From Oceanobacter antarcticus (GTDB taxonomy: Bacteria; Pseudomonadota; Gammaproteobacteria; Pseudomonadales; Oceanobacteraceae), in assembly GCF_044962685.1 (NCBI RefSeq), contig NZ_JBBKTX010000015.1, positions 70,230 through 134,229 on the forward strand: DNA of 64,000 bases, given 5' to 3'. A program made the position numbers and the translations under genes. A model generated the notes under the pieces. That model worked only from the letters and a program-made list of their open reading frames with translations. It was not told where the DNA came from and searched no databases. Positions 26,646 to 34,497 of the stretch are shown here, piece after piece (position 1 is the first letter of the stretch; each line of letters begins with the position of its first letter).

Positions 26646-28112
26646 TCAATTCACACTGATCATTTCAACCGTGCCATCTTCGTTCACCTCTGTCATATGG
26701 CCTTTGGGTTCTTTCATCGCTAACAGTGCGATAAAACCAATCACTGCGGTACCTGCGATAACCAAGAAGAAAGTCGAGTATTCAACCAGAGACAATACCG
26801 TCAGATAGGTAACTGCACCGACGTTGCCATACGCACCGGTCATACCGGCAATCTGACCGGTCAAACGGCGTTTGATCAGTGGCACCACGGCAAATACCGC
26901 CCCTTCACCCGACTGCACAAAGAAAGAGCACACCATCGCAGCCACCACTGCCAGCCATACTGGCCACTCGCTATCCACCATACCCATCACCAGATAACCC
27001 ACCGCCAGACCAGCAGTCAGAATCAGCAGTGTTGGCTTGCGTCCGAACTTGTCTGACAACCAGCCGCCACCAGGGCGCGACATCAGGTTCATAAAGGCAT
27101 AGGCAGACGCCACCATACCCGCCACCACAGGAGACAGATCAAAGGTTTCAGCAAAGAACAAAGGCAACATGGACACGACAGCCAGTTCGGAACCAAAGGT
27201 CGCGAAGTAAAGAATGTTAAGTACTGCCACCTGCTTGAACTCGTAGCGGTGCAGTTCAGGCACTTCTTCAGTAAACACGGTTTTGTTCACTTTCCAGACG
27301 TGTGATACCTCATAGATATACAGTAGAACCAGGCCGACATAGCACAACAGCACCGTGGTTTCTGACAGCATGCTCACACCGGCTGGCGACAGTTTCCAGG
27401 CCAGTAAAGCCATCGCGGCATACATTGGAATTTTCATAATCAGCAACAAAAAGAAATCGCCCTTGCTGGTGACTTCCATTGCTCCCAGATGCTTGGGCTT
27501 AAAATAGGTAGAGCCTTTAGGGGTATCCGTAACATTTTGGTAATAAACAAAACTGAACAGCAAGCTTATCAAGCCAGTCAGGCCAATCGCATAGCGCCAG
27601 CCATCGTCACCACCAAACCACAAGGCAATCACCGGTAAACAAAAAGCGGCGGCGGCGGAACCAAAATTACCCCAACCCCCATAAATACCTTCTGCCGTGC
27701 CCAGTTCATTAGCCGGGAACCACTCACTGACGATACGAATACCAATCACAAAACCGGCACCGATAAAGCCCATCAAAAAACGGGCAATGGCCGCCTGGGC
27801 AAAATCATCCGCCATGGCGAACATAAAGCAGGGAATCGAACAGACCGCGAGCAAGGCCGAATATACAATACGAGGACCAAAACGATCGGTCAGCATACCG
27901 ATAATAACCCGTGCCGGAATGGTCAGTGCCACGTTAAGAATCAATAACGTCTTGATTTCAGATGGCTGCAAACCCAGGCTGGCCGCCATAGCCTGCAACA
28001 TGGGGGCATGGTTAAACCACACCAGAAAAGTGATGAAAAATGCCATCCAGCTGAGATGGAGGACTTTCATCTTGCCGGTAAACGACACCAGATTAAAACG
28101 TTCAGCGCTCAT
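26646..28112 (-). CDS. nasA: Nitrate/nitrite transporter, MFS NarK/NasA family
   Basis: This 488-residue major facilitator protein belongs to the nitrate-nitrite porter family. It has about twelve hydrophobic segments. Conserved segments are FITFLVWFNHAPMLQAMA in the first helix, the Gly-rich nitrate signature around GWGNFGSAAAAFCLPV, and a second Gly-rich block near GMTGAYGNVGAVTYLT. It gives a second, proton-coupled nitrate uptake route besides the ABC system. An upstream minus-strand sigma-54-type promoter (28408-28425) suggests nitrogen control with a leader of about 285 bases. Confidence 0.92.
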   Translation of the reverse strand: MSAERFNLVSFTGKMKVLHLSWMAFFITFLVWFNHAPMLQAMAASLGLQPSEIKTLLILNVALTIPARVIIGMLTDRFGPRIVYSALLAVCSIPCFMFAMADDFAQAAIARFLMGFIGAGFVIGIRIVSEWFPANELGTAEGIYGGWGNFGSAAAAFCLPVIALWFGGDDGWRYAIGLTGLISLLFSFVYYQNVTDTPKGSTYFKPKHLGAMEVTSKGDFFLLLIMKIPMYAAMALLAWKLSPAGVSMLSETTVLLCYVGLVLLYIYEVSHVWKVNKTVFTEEVPELHRYEFKQVAVLNILYFATFGSELAVVSMLPLFFAETFDLSPVVAGMVASAYAFMNLMSRPGGGWLSDKFGRKPTLLILTAGLAVGYLVMGMVDSEWPVWLAVVAAMVCSFFVQSGEGAVFAVVPLIKRRLTGQIAGMTGAYGNVGAVTYLTVLSLVEYSTFFLVIAGTAVIGFIALLAMKEPKGHMTEVNEDGTVEMISVN

Positions 28113-28407
28113 AACATGCTCTCTGATTCATAGTAAATACAGTCGCTCACGTTCCCCCATCCGGGTTTAACCAGAATAACCAGGGGTATACAACGAATTC
28201 AAAAAGACATGGATACAAGCAGAGGGGCTGCGGCGCAAAATATGCGAAAGGACAGGTACCAAATGTACCAATACTGCAGCAACGGCAACGACACATCTGG
28301 CGATCAATACGCCAAGCTGTCGATGAATTCTCTGACCAAATTTTTTGAATGCGCCGTTGCGTGAGTGTCAGGCTGCAACACTGCTAACCTGAAGAATGAC
28401 GAACTTA

Positions 28408-28425
28408 AAGCAGAAATAGTGCCAA
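28408..28425 (-). promoter_or_regulatory. Candidate sigma-54 promoter of nasA
   Basis: Read on the minus strand, TTGGCAC-N5-CTGCTT has GG at 28423-28422 and GC at 28411-28410, ten bases apart. Transcription would start near 28398, about 285 bases before nasA. The leader has several short hairpins (for example TGGCG/CGCCA near 28297-28313) but no terminator with a T tract and no A1/G4 hexaloop pair that I could pair convincingly. A GTTC-N7-GTGC sequence near 28452-28466 is a weak NtrC-like candidate. Confidence 0.5.
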
Positions 28426-28745
28426 TTATTAAAGCTGGTAAAAACAATTAGGTTCGATTTCGGTGCAAGAATCAACAAAAGGCCCAATAAATGGGCATTG
28501 CCTCATCAATTTGGCGGCACTTGCGTCTCGTTTACTGGTGACAAAATGGCGTAAACCGCCCCCGAAACCGTGAAATCATCAGCCCATATCGCACCAAATT
28601 TAGGCAAAAATAAACCAACAGTTCCAATAGTGTGCAAAAAGAAACAGGGTTACAACCCAGAAGCAAACGCCTGTTTTCCGCTGTCTGGCGGTACAAATCA
28701 GACATCCATAGGCTGATGGATCCGTCATTCCGTCATTACAGACGC

Positions 28746-28763
28746 ATGGCATGAAACCTGCTT
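28746..28763 (+). promoter_or_regulatory. Candidate sigma-54 promoter of the FAD reductase gene
   Basis: ATGGCATGAAACCTGCTT has GG at 28748-28749 and GC at 28760-28761 with ten bases between, close to TGGCACG-N4-TTGCW. Transcription would start near 28773, 28 bases before hairpin P1 of the leader. The amtB promoter is nearly the same sequence (TGGTATGAATCCTGCTTT). Confidence 0.6.
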
Positions 28764-28800
28764 TATGATTACTACGTCGACGCCGCAGGTAACGCCTGGC

Positions 28801-28866
28801 TGATCAAAGTGGATCACGGCCACCAAGTACTCCATCGACACACACATTCCCGATAGCAAAGGCGCT
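28801..28866 (+). promoter_or_regulatory. ANTAR-type leader RNA: two hexaloop hairpins (NasT target) before the FAD reductase gene
   Basis: P1 (28801-28816) has a 5-bp stem TGATC/GATCA closing the loop AAAGTG. P2 (28855-28866) is AGC-AAAGGC-GCT, identical in all twelve bases to P2 in the nrtA leader. Both loops have A1 and G4. P2 overlaps the 5' arm of the terminator at 28858-28896, so P2 and terminator cannot form together. The linker of 38 bases is longer than in the nrtA leader (21 bases). Finding the same architecture twice next to nasT makes this a strong candidate NasT regulon member. Confidence 0.78.
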
Positions 28867-28896
28867 CCCAGGTTGACTGGTGAGCGCCTTTTTTTT
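28858..28896 (+). terminator. Intrinsic terminator in the FAD reductase leader
   Basis: AAAGGCGCTC (28858-28867) pairs with GAGCGCCTTT (28882-28891), and an inner CCAG/CTGG stem extends the hairpin. A run of eight T residues (28889-28896) ends immediately before the ATG at 28897. The start codon thus sits at the very edge of the terminator. Confidence 0.88.
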
Positions 28897-30219
28897 ATGC
28901 GAAAAAATGATATGAACAGCAACAGTCTAGTCGTCATTGGTAACGGTATGGCCTCCAACCGGGTACTGGAAGAACTGGGTAAAGACCATCCATTCGATGC
29001 CATTCATGTACTGAGTGACGAGCATCTTTCCCATTACAACCGCATTATGCTGTCACCACTATTGGCCGACGAAACCACACTGGATGCGATTACCCCACAC
29101 GATGCCGACTGGTATCAACAGCGCCGCATTACAGTGCACCTGAATACCCCGGTGGCTCGCATTGATACCCGACAAAAAATCGTCGTAGCAGGCAATAACG
29201 AGCCGTTCAGCTACCACGCTTTGTTGATCGCCACTGGCTCCCGCTCCGCCATCCCTGCCATGCCGGGTACCGATAATGGCACCTTGCCAGACAACGTACT
29301 GGGGTTTCGTACCATGTCCGATGTCGATGCCATGCTGGCGGCACTGCCGACCCTCAAGCACGCCACCGTGATTGGTGCCGGACTGCTCGGAGTTGAAGCG
29401 GCTGTCGGCCTCAAAGCCCAGGGAGTAGATGTCACGTTGATGCACCGCAACCCGATCTTGATGAACCGTCAGCTGGATGCCACCGCTTCCGGTATTTTGC
29501 AACGCGAGCTGGAACAACGCGGTATCGACGTCCGCACCGGTGTGTCACCACAAGGATTGGACCTGACGGGCAACAGCGCCACAGCCGTTCAATACCGCTT
29601 GCGCAGCGAACCAGCAGAAGCAGCCGTTAAAACTCTGAACACCGACCTGGTGGTCTTTGCCACCGGCATTCTTCCTAACCGCGAACTCGCCAGTGCTGCG
29701 GGTATAGACACCCAGCGCGGGATCTGCGTTAACGAACGTATGGAAGCTTCGGCAGAGGATGTCTACTCACTGGGAGAGTGCTGCGAATTTGAAGGATTGA
29801 CATACGGCCTGGTTGCCCCGATCTGGGAGCAGGCCAAAGTAGTGGCTGCGGGCCTTTTGTCCATCAATGACCCATCAGGAAAAAGCCAGTTATCAGGCTA
29901 TGCCGAACAGGAACATCTGACCAAACTCAAGGTGTCCGGCGTCGATATTCACAGCATGGGACAATTTGAACCGTCCGATAACGACCAGATTATCCAGCTT
30001 CAGGATCTGAAATCCGGGATCTATAAAAAGCTGGTTATTCGTGAGCAACAGATTGTCGGGGTACTGTGTGTGGGTGACGTACTGGACTCCAGCTGGTACT
30101 TCGACCTGCTCAGTCATAATGCTGACATCAGCGCCATTCGCACCAATCTGATTTTTGGCAAAGGTTATTGTGAAGACGACACCAGTAAAGCAGGAACCCA
30201 AGAAGACAACGCTGCCTGA
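28897..30219 (+). CDS. NirB-like NAD(P)H/FAD oxidoreductase (assimilatory nitrate reductase electron-transfer subunit type)
   Basis: The protein matches the FAD-containing N-terminal part of NirB and the stand-alone reductase subunits of assimilatory nitrate reductases. It has a first dinucleotide fold (VVIGNGMASNRVLEEL), HYNRIMLSPLLA, the second fold VIGAGLLGVEAAVGLKAQG, the FATGILPN block, and a NirB-type C-terminal region (LTKLKVSGVDIHSMG ... VGVLCVGD). It lacks the siroheme and BFD-type iron-sulfur parts of full NirB (about 850 residues). ATG at 28897 follows GGTGAG by 12 bases; 28912 is an alternative start. No nitrate reductase gene follows, so its partner must be encoded elsewhere. Control is by sigma-54 plus antitermination, as inferred from the leader. 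Confidence 0.85.
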   Translation: MRKNDMNSNSLVVIGNGMASNRVLEELGKDHPFDAIHVLSDEHLSHYNRIMLSPLLADETTLDAITPHDADWYQQRRITVHLNTPVARIDTRQKIVVAGNNEPFSYHALLIATGSRSAIPAMPGTDNGTLPDNVLGFRTMSDVDAMLAALPTLKHATVIGAGLLGVEAAVGLKAQGVDVTLMHRNPILMNRQLDATASGILQRELEQRGIDVRTGVSPQGLDLTGNSATAVQYRLRSEPAEAAVKTLNTDLVVFATGILPNRELASAAGIDTQRGICVNERMEASAEDVYSLGECCEFEGLTYGLVAPIWEQAKVVAAGLLSINDPSGKSQLSGYAEQEHLTKLKVSGVDIHSMGQFEPSDNDQIIQLQDLKSGIYKKLVIREQQIVGVLCVGDVLDSSWYFDLLSHNADISAIRTNLIFGKGYCEDDTSKAGTQEDNAA

Positions 30220-30252
30220 TATAGCTGAGGTGCGACAGGATGACAGCGGAGA

Positions 30253-30289
30253 AGCAAGATACCAAACAAAAATGTCCTGGTATCTTGCT
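30253..30289. terminator. 12-bp perfect stem between convergent reductase and Nif11 genes
   Basis: AGCAAGATACCA (30253-30264) and TGGTATCTTGCT (30278-30289) are exact reverse complements around a 13-base A-rich loop. The position between converging genes suggests a bidirectional terminator, although neither side has a clear T tract. Confidence 0.6.
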
Positions 30290-30345
30290 GAACACTGAAC
30301 ACCCACCGAAGTAAAATCAGCATGCGGACAGATTTTTTCCGCCTG

Positions 30346-30564
30346 CTAAACCCTGAGCAGTGCCTTAACCAGCCGTTCCGACAGCTGATCTTCGGTAAAC
30401 TGTGGTTCATTGGGTGGGTACAAGGAATCTTCCACCAACTCGAAACCGTTATCCCGAGCCAATGCAAACAGCTCTTTCATCTTCAGGCACGCTTTCAACT
30501 GCGCAGCCAGCTCTGCATCCTGACGTGCTTTTTCCGCGAAGGCTTTAACCACAGCAACAGACAT
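30346..30564 (-). CDS. Nif11-domain small protein
   Basis: This 72-residue protein is almost entirely a Nif11 domain: VVKAFAEKARQDAELAAQLKAC at residues 5-26, then ELFALARDNGFELVED at about 31-46. It ends LSERLVKALLRV without a Gly-Gly cleavage motif or Cys/Ser/Thr-rich core, so it does not look like a nitrile hydratase/Nif11-type RiPP precursor. Nif11 proteins were first noted in nitrogen-fixation regions, where their role is unclear. GGAAG precedes the ATG at good distance. A minus-strand sigma-54-type promoter lies about 45 bases upstream and a TGT-N10-ACA element further upstream. It converges on the nitrate reductase-type flavoprotein gene. Confidence 0.85.
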   Translation of the reverse strand: MSVAVVKAFAEKARQDAELAAQLKACLKMKELFALARDNGFELVEDSLYPPNEPQFTEDQLSERLVKALLRV

Positions 30565-30605
30565 TTGTTTACTTCCTATTCGATTTAGTTAATGACTATT
30601 ACCCA

Positions 30606-30623
30606 TCGCAAATATCGAACCAG
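30606..30623 (-). promoter_or_regulatory. Candidate sigma-54 promoter of the Nif11 gene
   Basis: On the minus strand the sequence CTGGTTCGATATTTGCGA places GG at 30621-30620 and GC at 30609-30608, ten bases apart, with TTGC at the -12 element as in the consensus. The predicted start near 30597 leaves a leader of about 33 bases that carries the GGAAG ribosome site. Confidence 0.55.
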
Positions 30624-30760
30624 CTCTCACCTCGTCATCAAACGCTGCACGGAAAAAAAAATATCAATAAAAATCAAATACTTATAATTAAAAAATAAAA
30701 ACATGACCAACCAAAATTCAAGAGCTGCCTGTTACTACTCCCACGTTGACACAAACATTT

Positions 30761-30776
30761 TGTAGCCTTTACAACA
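30761..30776. promoter_or_regulatory. TGT-N10-ACA element (NifA-type upstream activator sequence candidate)
   Basis: TGT (30761-30763), ten bases, then ACA (30774-30776) fits the NifA upstream activator pattern. It lies about 170 bases upstream of the predicted Nif11 transcription start, slightly further than the usual 80-150 bases. A six-base match with a fixed gap can occur by chance in a region of this size, so it only gains weight beside the sigma-54 element. The rest of 30624-30958 is AT-rich with no gene seen. Confidence 0.35.
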
Positions 30777-30958
30777 AACATGACACGGCACTATCGGGCC
30801 AAACAGGCCAAACCATCGCCGCAATAACAAGGTAACAAAAAATGTCGTAACAACGACAACGACGCTGAAAAATACCGAAAACAACGATGGAAAAAGGTGA
30901 GAAAAAGCTTGGGAAAAGACGCTTGCTGGGATAAATAGCCCAGGAGCAAACCAGCAGC

Positions 30959-30988
30959 CAAAAAGGACAGAAACGCGATGTTTCTGCC
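30959..30988 (-). terminator. Intrinsic terminator after the porin gene at 31000
   Basis: CAGAAAC (30968-30974) and GTTTCTG (30980-30986) form a stem around a 5-base loop. On the minus strand it is followed by five T residues (complement of 30961-30965), right after the porin stop. Confidence 0.75.
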
Positions 30989-30999
30989 CCGGAAACCAA

Positions 31000-32103
31000 T
31001 CAGAACTTCAGCACAATACCGGCAGAGACAGCCTGAGGGTCGTTGCCCGCCGTCGTTTTCAACTCATCATTCACACCACCGTCAACGCCCTGATAACGGG
31101 CATTGGCATCGTTCGCCGTACGGGTATAAACGGCATAGGTTGTCAGTACTTTGGACATCGAGCGCTCAACTCCCAAAGACGTCATAACGGCATCGGTATC
31201 GTTGCTGCCCTTGTAGCTCTCTGCTACAAATACACTGCCAATCCATTTGAACGAGCCGTCTTTTAATGCCAGCTGAGCTCCCCAGGCCTTACGATCCAGA
31301 TCGCCAGATTTACGCAAGTTTTCAGCCAGCACGACCCCGGTCCAGTCCCCCTGCTTGTATTGGGTCGCCGCACGGGTGAGATGCATATTGGCGCTAGCAC
31401 CATTTTTCCAGTAATCATGCGCCAGCGCTGCCACCAGACCGCCCTGCTTCCAGGTCACGCCCATGGCAGCAAATCCGGCATCGTTATTATCAACCGTGCC
31501 TTTACTGTCAGTGGCCTCTGCCGAATACTGCGCCGACAACGCGACCTTGCTGCGACCACTCTCGACATAGTAGGTACCCAGCAGCATATTCGCGACGCGC
31601 TTGTCCGCTTTATTGCCAGACGTAGCACCAGCACCCATGATGGCGCGACGATCGGCTACGGTATCACCCAGCATCGCCAATCCCCCCACAGACTTCGCCA
31701 GGGTATCGTGGTAACCCGCCTTCACTTCCCAGTGGGTAACGCCTTTTTCCAACCCTCTCAGTCCCAGATACGAGTTACGCGTGGCGAAGGTATCACCATC
31801 ATGGCCATCCAGATTGATTGTTTGTTCCAGTTGATAAAAGGCCACCAAGTCATCAACTCCTGTCGGTATTTCTCCCTTGAAACCAATACGCGACGAGTTG
31901 GAAGACAAACTGACATCGCCATCTGACAGGCCACTGCCATTGTCGACCTCACTTGCGTCAACACCGGAGTCCATATAGCTCAACGCCAGGTGAAACTTGC
32001 CATACACTTCGAGGCTGCTTTCAGACACATCAACAGCATAGACATTTTGAGACATAAAAAAGCAACAGGCTGATACAGTCGTTGCTTGGAAAAGGAATTT
32101 CAT
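31000..32103 (-). CDS. Gram-negative porin (Porin_4-like)
   Basis: This 367-residue outer-membrane protein has a signal peptide (MKFLFQATTVSACCFFMSQNVYA). It opens with SSLEVYGKFHLALSY, continues with SSNSSRIGFKGEI, LEQTINLDGHDGDTFATRNSYLGLRG and repeated amphipathic strands, and ends in VLKF with terminal Phe. These are marks of trimeric general porins of the beta/gammaproteobacterial type. It is monocistronic, with a terminator just downstream and a long upstream region holding an AT-rich palindrome. Substrate unknown. Confidence 0.88.
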   Translation of the reverse strand: MKFLFQATTVSACCFFMSQNVYAVDVSESSLEVYGKFHLALSYMDSGVDASEVDNGSGLSDGDVSLSSNSSRIGFKGEIPTGVDDLVAFYQLEQTINLDGHDGDTFATRNSYLGLRGLEKGVTHWEVKAGYHDTLAKSVGGLAMLGDTVADRRAIMGAGATSGNKADKRVANMLLGTYYVESGRSKVALSAQYSAEATDSKGTVDNNDAGFAAMGVTWKQGGLVAALAHDYWKNGASANMHLTRAATQYKQGDWTGVVLAENLRKSGDLDRKAWGAQLALKDGSFKWIGSVFVAESYKGSNDTDAVMTSLGVERSMSKVLTTYAVYTRTANDANARYQGVDGGVNDELKTTAGNDPQAVSAGIVLKF

Positions 32104-32698
32104 AGAAGGGAGGTTCCAGATTTACTCGAGGGGCCGTAACGGATTTAGTTATCAAGAGAAACCAGACCAGTATCTTCAGGACACTCAGTCGTGCTACAGA
32201 ACCAGCCTTGCCTGACGGGTCTATACCCTGACAGCGAATGACAAACGCAAGTAACCTTGACCAGTAACACACCCAAGCACGTCATTAATCACAAGATCGG
32301 CCATTCTTCAGATTGGTGGTCGATTTCTCAGGGGCGGCATTGTCATCCAAAAGACATAAATATGAAATATTTATGTAATCAATTTGTCATAAAAAGAGAC
32401 TTCTTGACTTTTCTGCAGCCAATCACGGACACGATTGCCGTTCAGCGGCCTGGATGCCTGGATGCCTGGATGGTGACAATGGCATAAGAAGGGAAAAATA
32501 AAGCCAGGTGGGCGGAGAATGAAAAGACAAGATAAGAGCGAAAACCGCAGACACTGACACGGATACCGGATCATGCGCTGGTAATATTCAACCAGCCAAT
32601 CCCGTCAGAGAATAAATACACTGTCATTTCCAGATGCCAGCCAGGCTACATCGACCTGATAGCTGACCGGCACGGGTATCATGGCAGCCGCTACCGAA
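32104..32698. other. Long intergenic region with an AT-rich palindrome upstream of the porin
   Basis: About 595 bases separate the porin start from the end of yajG. The main structure is a perfect inverted repeat, ACATAAATAT (32354-32363) and ATATTTATGT (32367-32376), with a 3-base spacer. It is flanked by direct TTGTCAT copies at 32340-32346 and 32385-32391. A short tandem repeat of TGGATGCC (almost three copies) occupies 32451-32473. The palindrome lies about 250 bases upstream of the porin and could be an operator. No gene or RNA was recognised. Confidence 0.45.
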
Positions 32699-33286
32699 TT
32701 ACCGGGTAACACCCAACGCTGCCAGCAACTCCTTATCCGAGAAGATATGTCCCCATACCTTGTCGAGGGCTTCGTTCACCCACTCCTGGTTATAACTGGC
32801 GACTGGCGCAGCCACCACAGAACGGCTCTCGTTAAGTTGGTAAGGTTTGCTGAACTGACGTGGGCCATTAATGACGGTAACACTCAGTTTCAGATCAAAT
32901 GAACATTTCGAGACGATCACGCCTTCGTTACACTCATACTTGAACGTATTGATATCAAGCTGGAATTTCAGTGGATCCAACGTACTGCTGCCACCAAACC
33001 CCAGCTCTGCCAACGTGGTTTTCAAACGTTTGGTCAGTGTTTCATACAGTGCGATATCCGCCATCAGCGGCGAATTTTCTGGTAAACGACCACCCCGATA
33101 GCCAATCAGGTCATCATCAACACCCCGGTCGTCCAGCACCCGCACCAGAGCATTACGGTCGGCACTGAGCTGGCCACTGCCAACGTCACTGCGGTCGTTC
33201 AGTTCAATCACCTGAGGCGACAGCACACAGCCACTCAAGCCTGCGACCAACGCCGCAACACACATTATTCTTGTCATTCCAAACAT
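32699..33286 (-). CDS. yajG: YajG family lipoprotein
   Basis: This protein of about 195 residues has a lipoprotein signal with the lipobox LSGC near residue 20 (MFGMTRIMCVAALVAGLSGC). The mature part begins VLSPQVIELNDRS and continues with a strand-rich region typical of YajG-type outer-membrane-associated lipoproteins of unknown role. I chose ATG at 33286 because GGAGAAG lies at correct distance; the longer frame to 33379 overlaps yaaA and lacks a signal. It starts one base after the yaaA stop, so the two form an operon. Confidence 0.8.
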   Translation of the reverse strand: MFGMTRIMCVAALVAGLSGCVLSPQVIELNDRSDVGSGQLSADRNALVRVLDDRGVDDDLIGYRGGRLPENSPLMADIALYETLTKRLKTTLAELGFGGSSTLDPLKFQLDINTFKYECNEGVIVSKCSFDLKLSVTVINGPRQFSKPYQLNESRSVVAAPVASYNQEWVNEALDKVWGHIFSDKELLAALGVTR

Positions 33287-33287
33287 C

Positions 33288-34076
33288 TTACTTCTCCGGC
33301 AGGTCGGCTTCGCGACGATTAAAAACCCAGGTATTGCCCTGGGAGTCTTGCGGGCTGTAACGGTATCCGGCCATATCAAATGCCTTTAGTTCTGCGGCAT
33401 GGTCGATACGATGATTGATCAGATAACGAGTCATCAATCCTCGGGCTTTTTTGGCATAAAAACTGATAATTTTGAACTGGCCGTTCTTTTCGTCTTTAAA
33501 GACCGGTGTGATCAGTTCCGCATTCAGTTTTTTGCTTTGTACCGATTTGAAATATTCGTTCGACGCCAGATTCACCACCACCTGACTGCGGTGCTCGGCT
33601 AGCTCACCGTTGAGGGCATCGGTGATACGTCCACCCCAGAATTCGTACAGATCCTTGCCCCGGCTATTCTTTAGCCTGGTGCCCATTTCCAACCGATAAG
33701 GAGCCATCAGATCCAGTGGTTTGAGCATACCGTACAAGCCACTCAACATACGGATATGCTGCTGGGCAAAGTCGAGGTCATCCTGCGACAAGGTTTCAGC
33801 TGCCAGCCCAGTGTAGACGTCGCCCTTGAAGGCTAAAAATGCCTGTTTGGCATTGGCTTCCGACAGAGGCAGAGACCAGCTGGAATAACGTTCCACGTTT
33901 AATTCCGCCAGCTTGCTACTCAGCCCCATAAGACCACTGATTTCTTCCGCAGAGTACATTCGCAACACATCAATCAGCTCGGCCGACTCGTCCAGAAAGC
34001 CCGCTTGGCTGGTACGCCGAGTGGTCGCAGGGGTTTCGTAGTCGAGCGTCTTGGCCGGCGATAATAACGTCAACAT
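33288..34076 (-). CDS. yaaA: Peroxide stress protein YaaA
   Basis: The protein (262 residues from 34076) matches YaaA/DUF328, which binds DNA and lowers intracellular free iron during peroxide stress. Signature segments are MLTLLSPAKTLDYETPA, AFLAFKGDVYTGLAAETLSQDDLDFAQQH in pieces, RMLSGLYGMLKPLDLMAPYRLEMG, and FKIISFYAKKARGLMTRY. The family-conserved N-terminus fixes the start at 34076, although the ribosome site there is weak and the frame is open to 34142. Confidence 0.94.
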   Translation of the reverse strand: MLTLLSPAKTLDYETPATTRRTSQAGFLDESAELIDVLRMYSAEEISGLMGLSSKLAELNVERYSSWSLPLSEANAKQAFLAFKGDVYTGLAAETLSQDDLDFAQQHIRMLSGLYGMLKPLDLMAPYRLEMGTRLKNSRGKDLYEFWGGRITDALNGELAEHRSQVVVNLASNEYFKSVQSKKLNAELITPVFKDEKNGQFKIISFYAKKARGLMTRYLINHRIDHAAELKAFDMAGYRYSPQDSQGNTWVFNRREADLPEK

Positions 34077-34497
34077 GGCGTAAGCATATCCATCTAAATA
34101 AGCAGAGCGGACGATAATACCGGCGCAACCGCTGCAACCCAAGCATTCACGATGGCAGAGAGCGGCAGTTTTTTCGATCCGTATAATAGCATTCCACTAT
34201 AAGACCCTGCTGTTTGTTAGTTTTTCACCCGACTGTTCACAAATCCACCATGTGCTACAATCCGCCGCTTTCCTGAACATCGGCCATGCCAGACGCCGTT
34301 GTCGGTACCACCTGATGTGTTTGCCCTTGTGCATCCACGCCGGGATCCCGAGTCAACGCTGACCCAGCCTGAGCAACTGTTTTATACATTTTACAGGTTA
34401 TACAGGCATGGCTTCTATCCAGTCTGGCAGGCGTTAACCGGAACCAACGCGCACTCGCAGCGGCTCCACACGGTAAGAAAGCAAGAGGGTTTACCCA
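34077..34497. other. Intergenic region upstream of purE
   Basis: About 420 bases lie between the divergent yaaA and purE genes. A TACAAT hexamer at 34254-34259 is a plausible -10 element for purE. I saw no PurR-type operator, riboswitch or strong hairpin. A minus-strand open frame at 34255-34707 overlaps purE and has no family features, so I treat it as noise. Confidence 0.3.

Noticed and set aside
28113..28398. Possible third NasT leader upstream of nasA, with GCAACGGCGC on the minus strand (28351-28360) containing the same AACGGC loop as nrtA P1
   Set aside because: Only two base pairs close the loop, no second A1/G4 hairpin follows, and there is no T-tailed terminator before nasA.
28452..28601. 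NtrC half-sites (GGTGC near 28466, GCACC near 28590) between the two divergent sigma-54 promoters
   Set aside because: Each has two mismatches to GCAC-N7-GTGC, too weak to list as features, although their location is suggestive.
30769..30999. Minus-strand 76-codon open frame upstream of the Nif11 gene
   Set aside because: Overlaps the porin terminator, has no ribosome site or family features, and its composition looks random.
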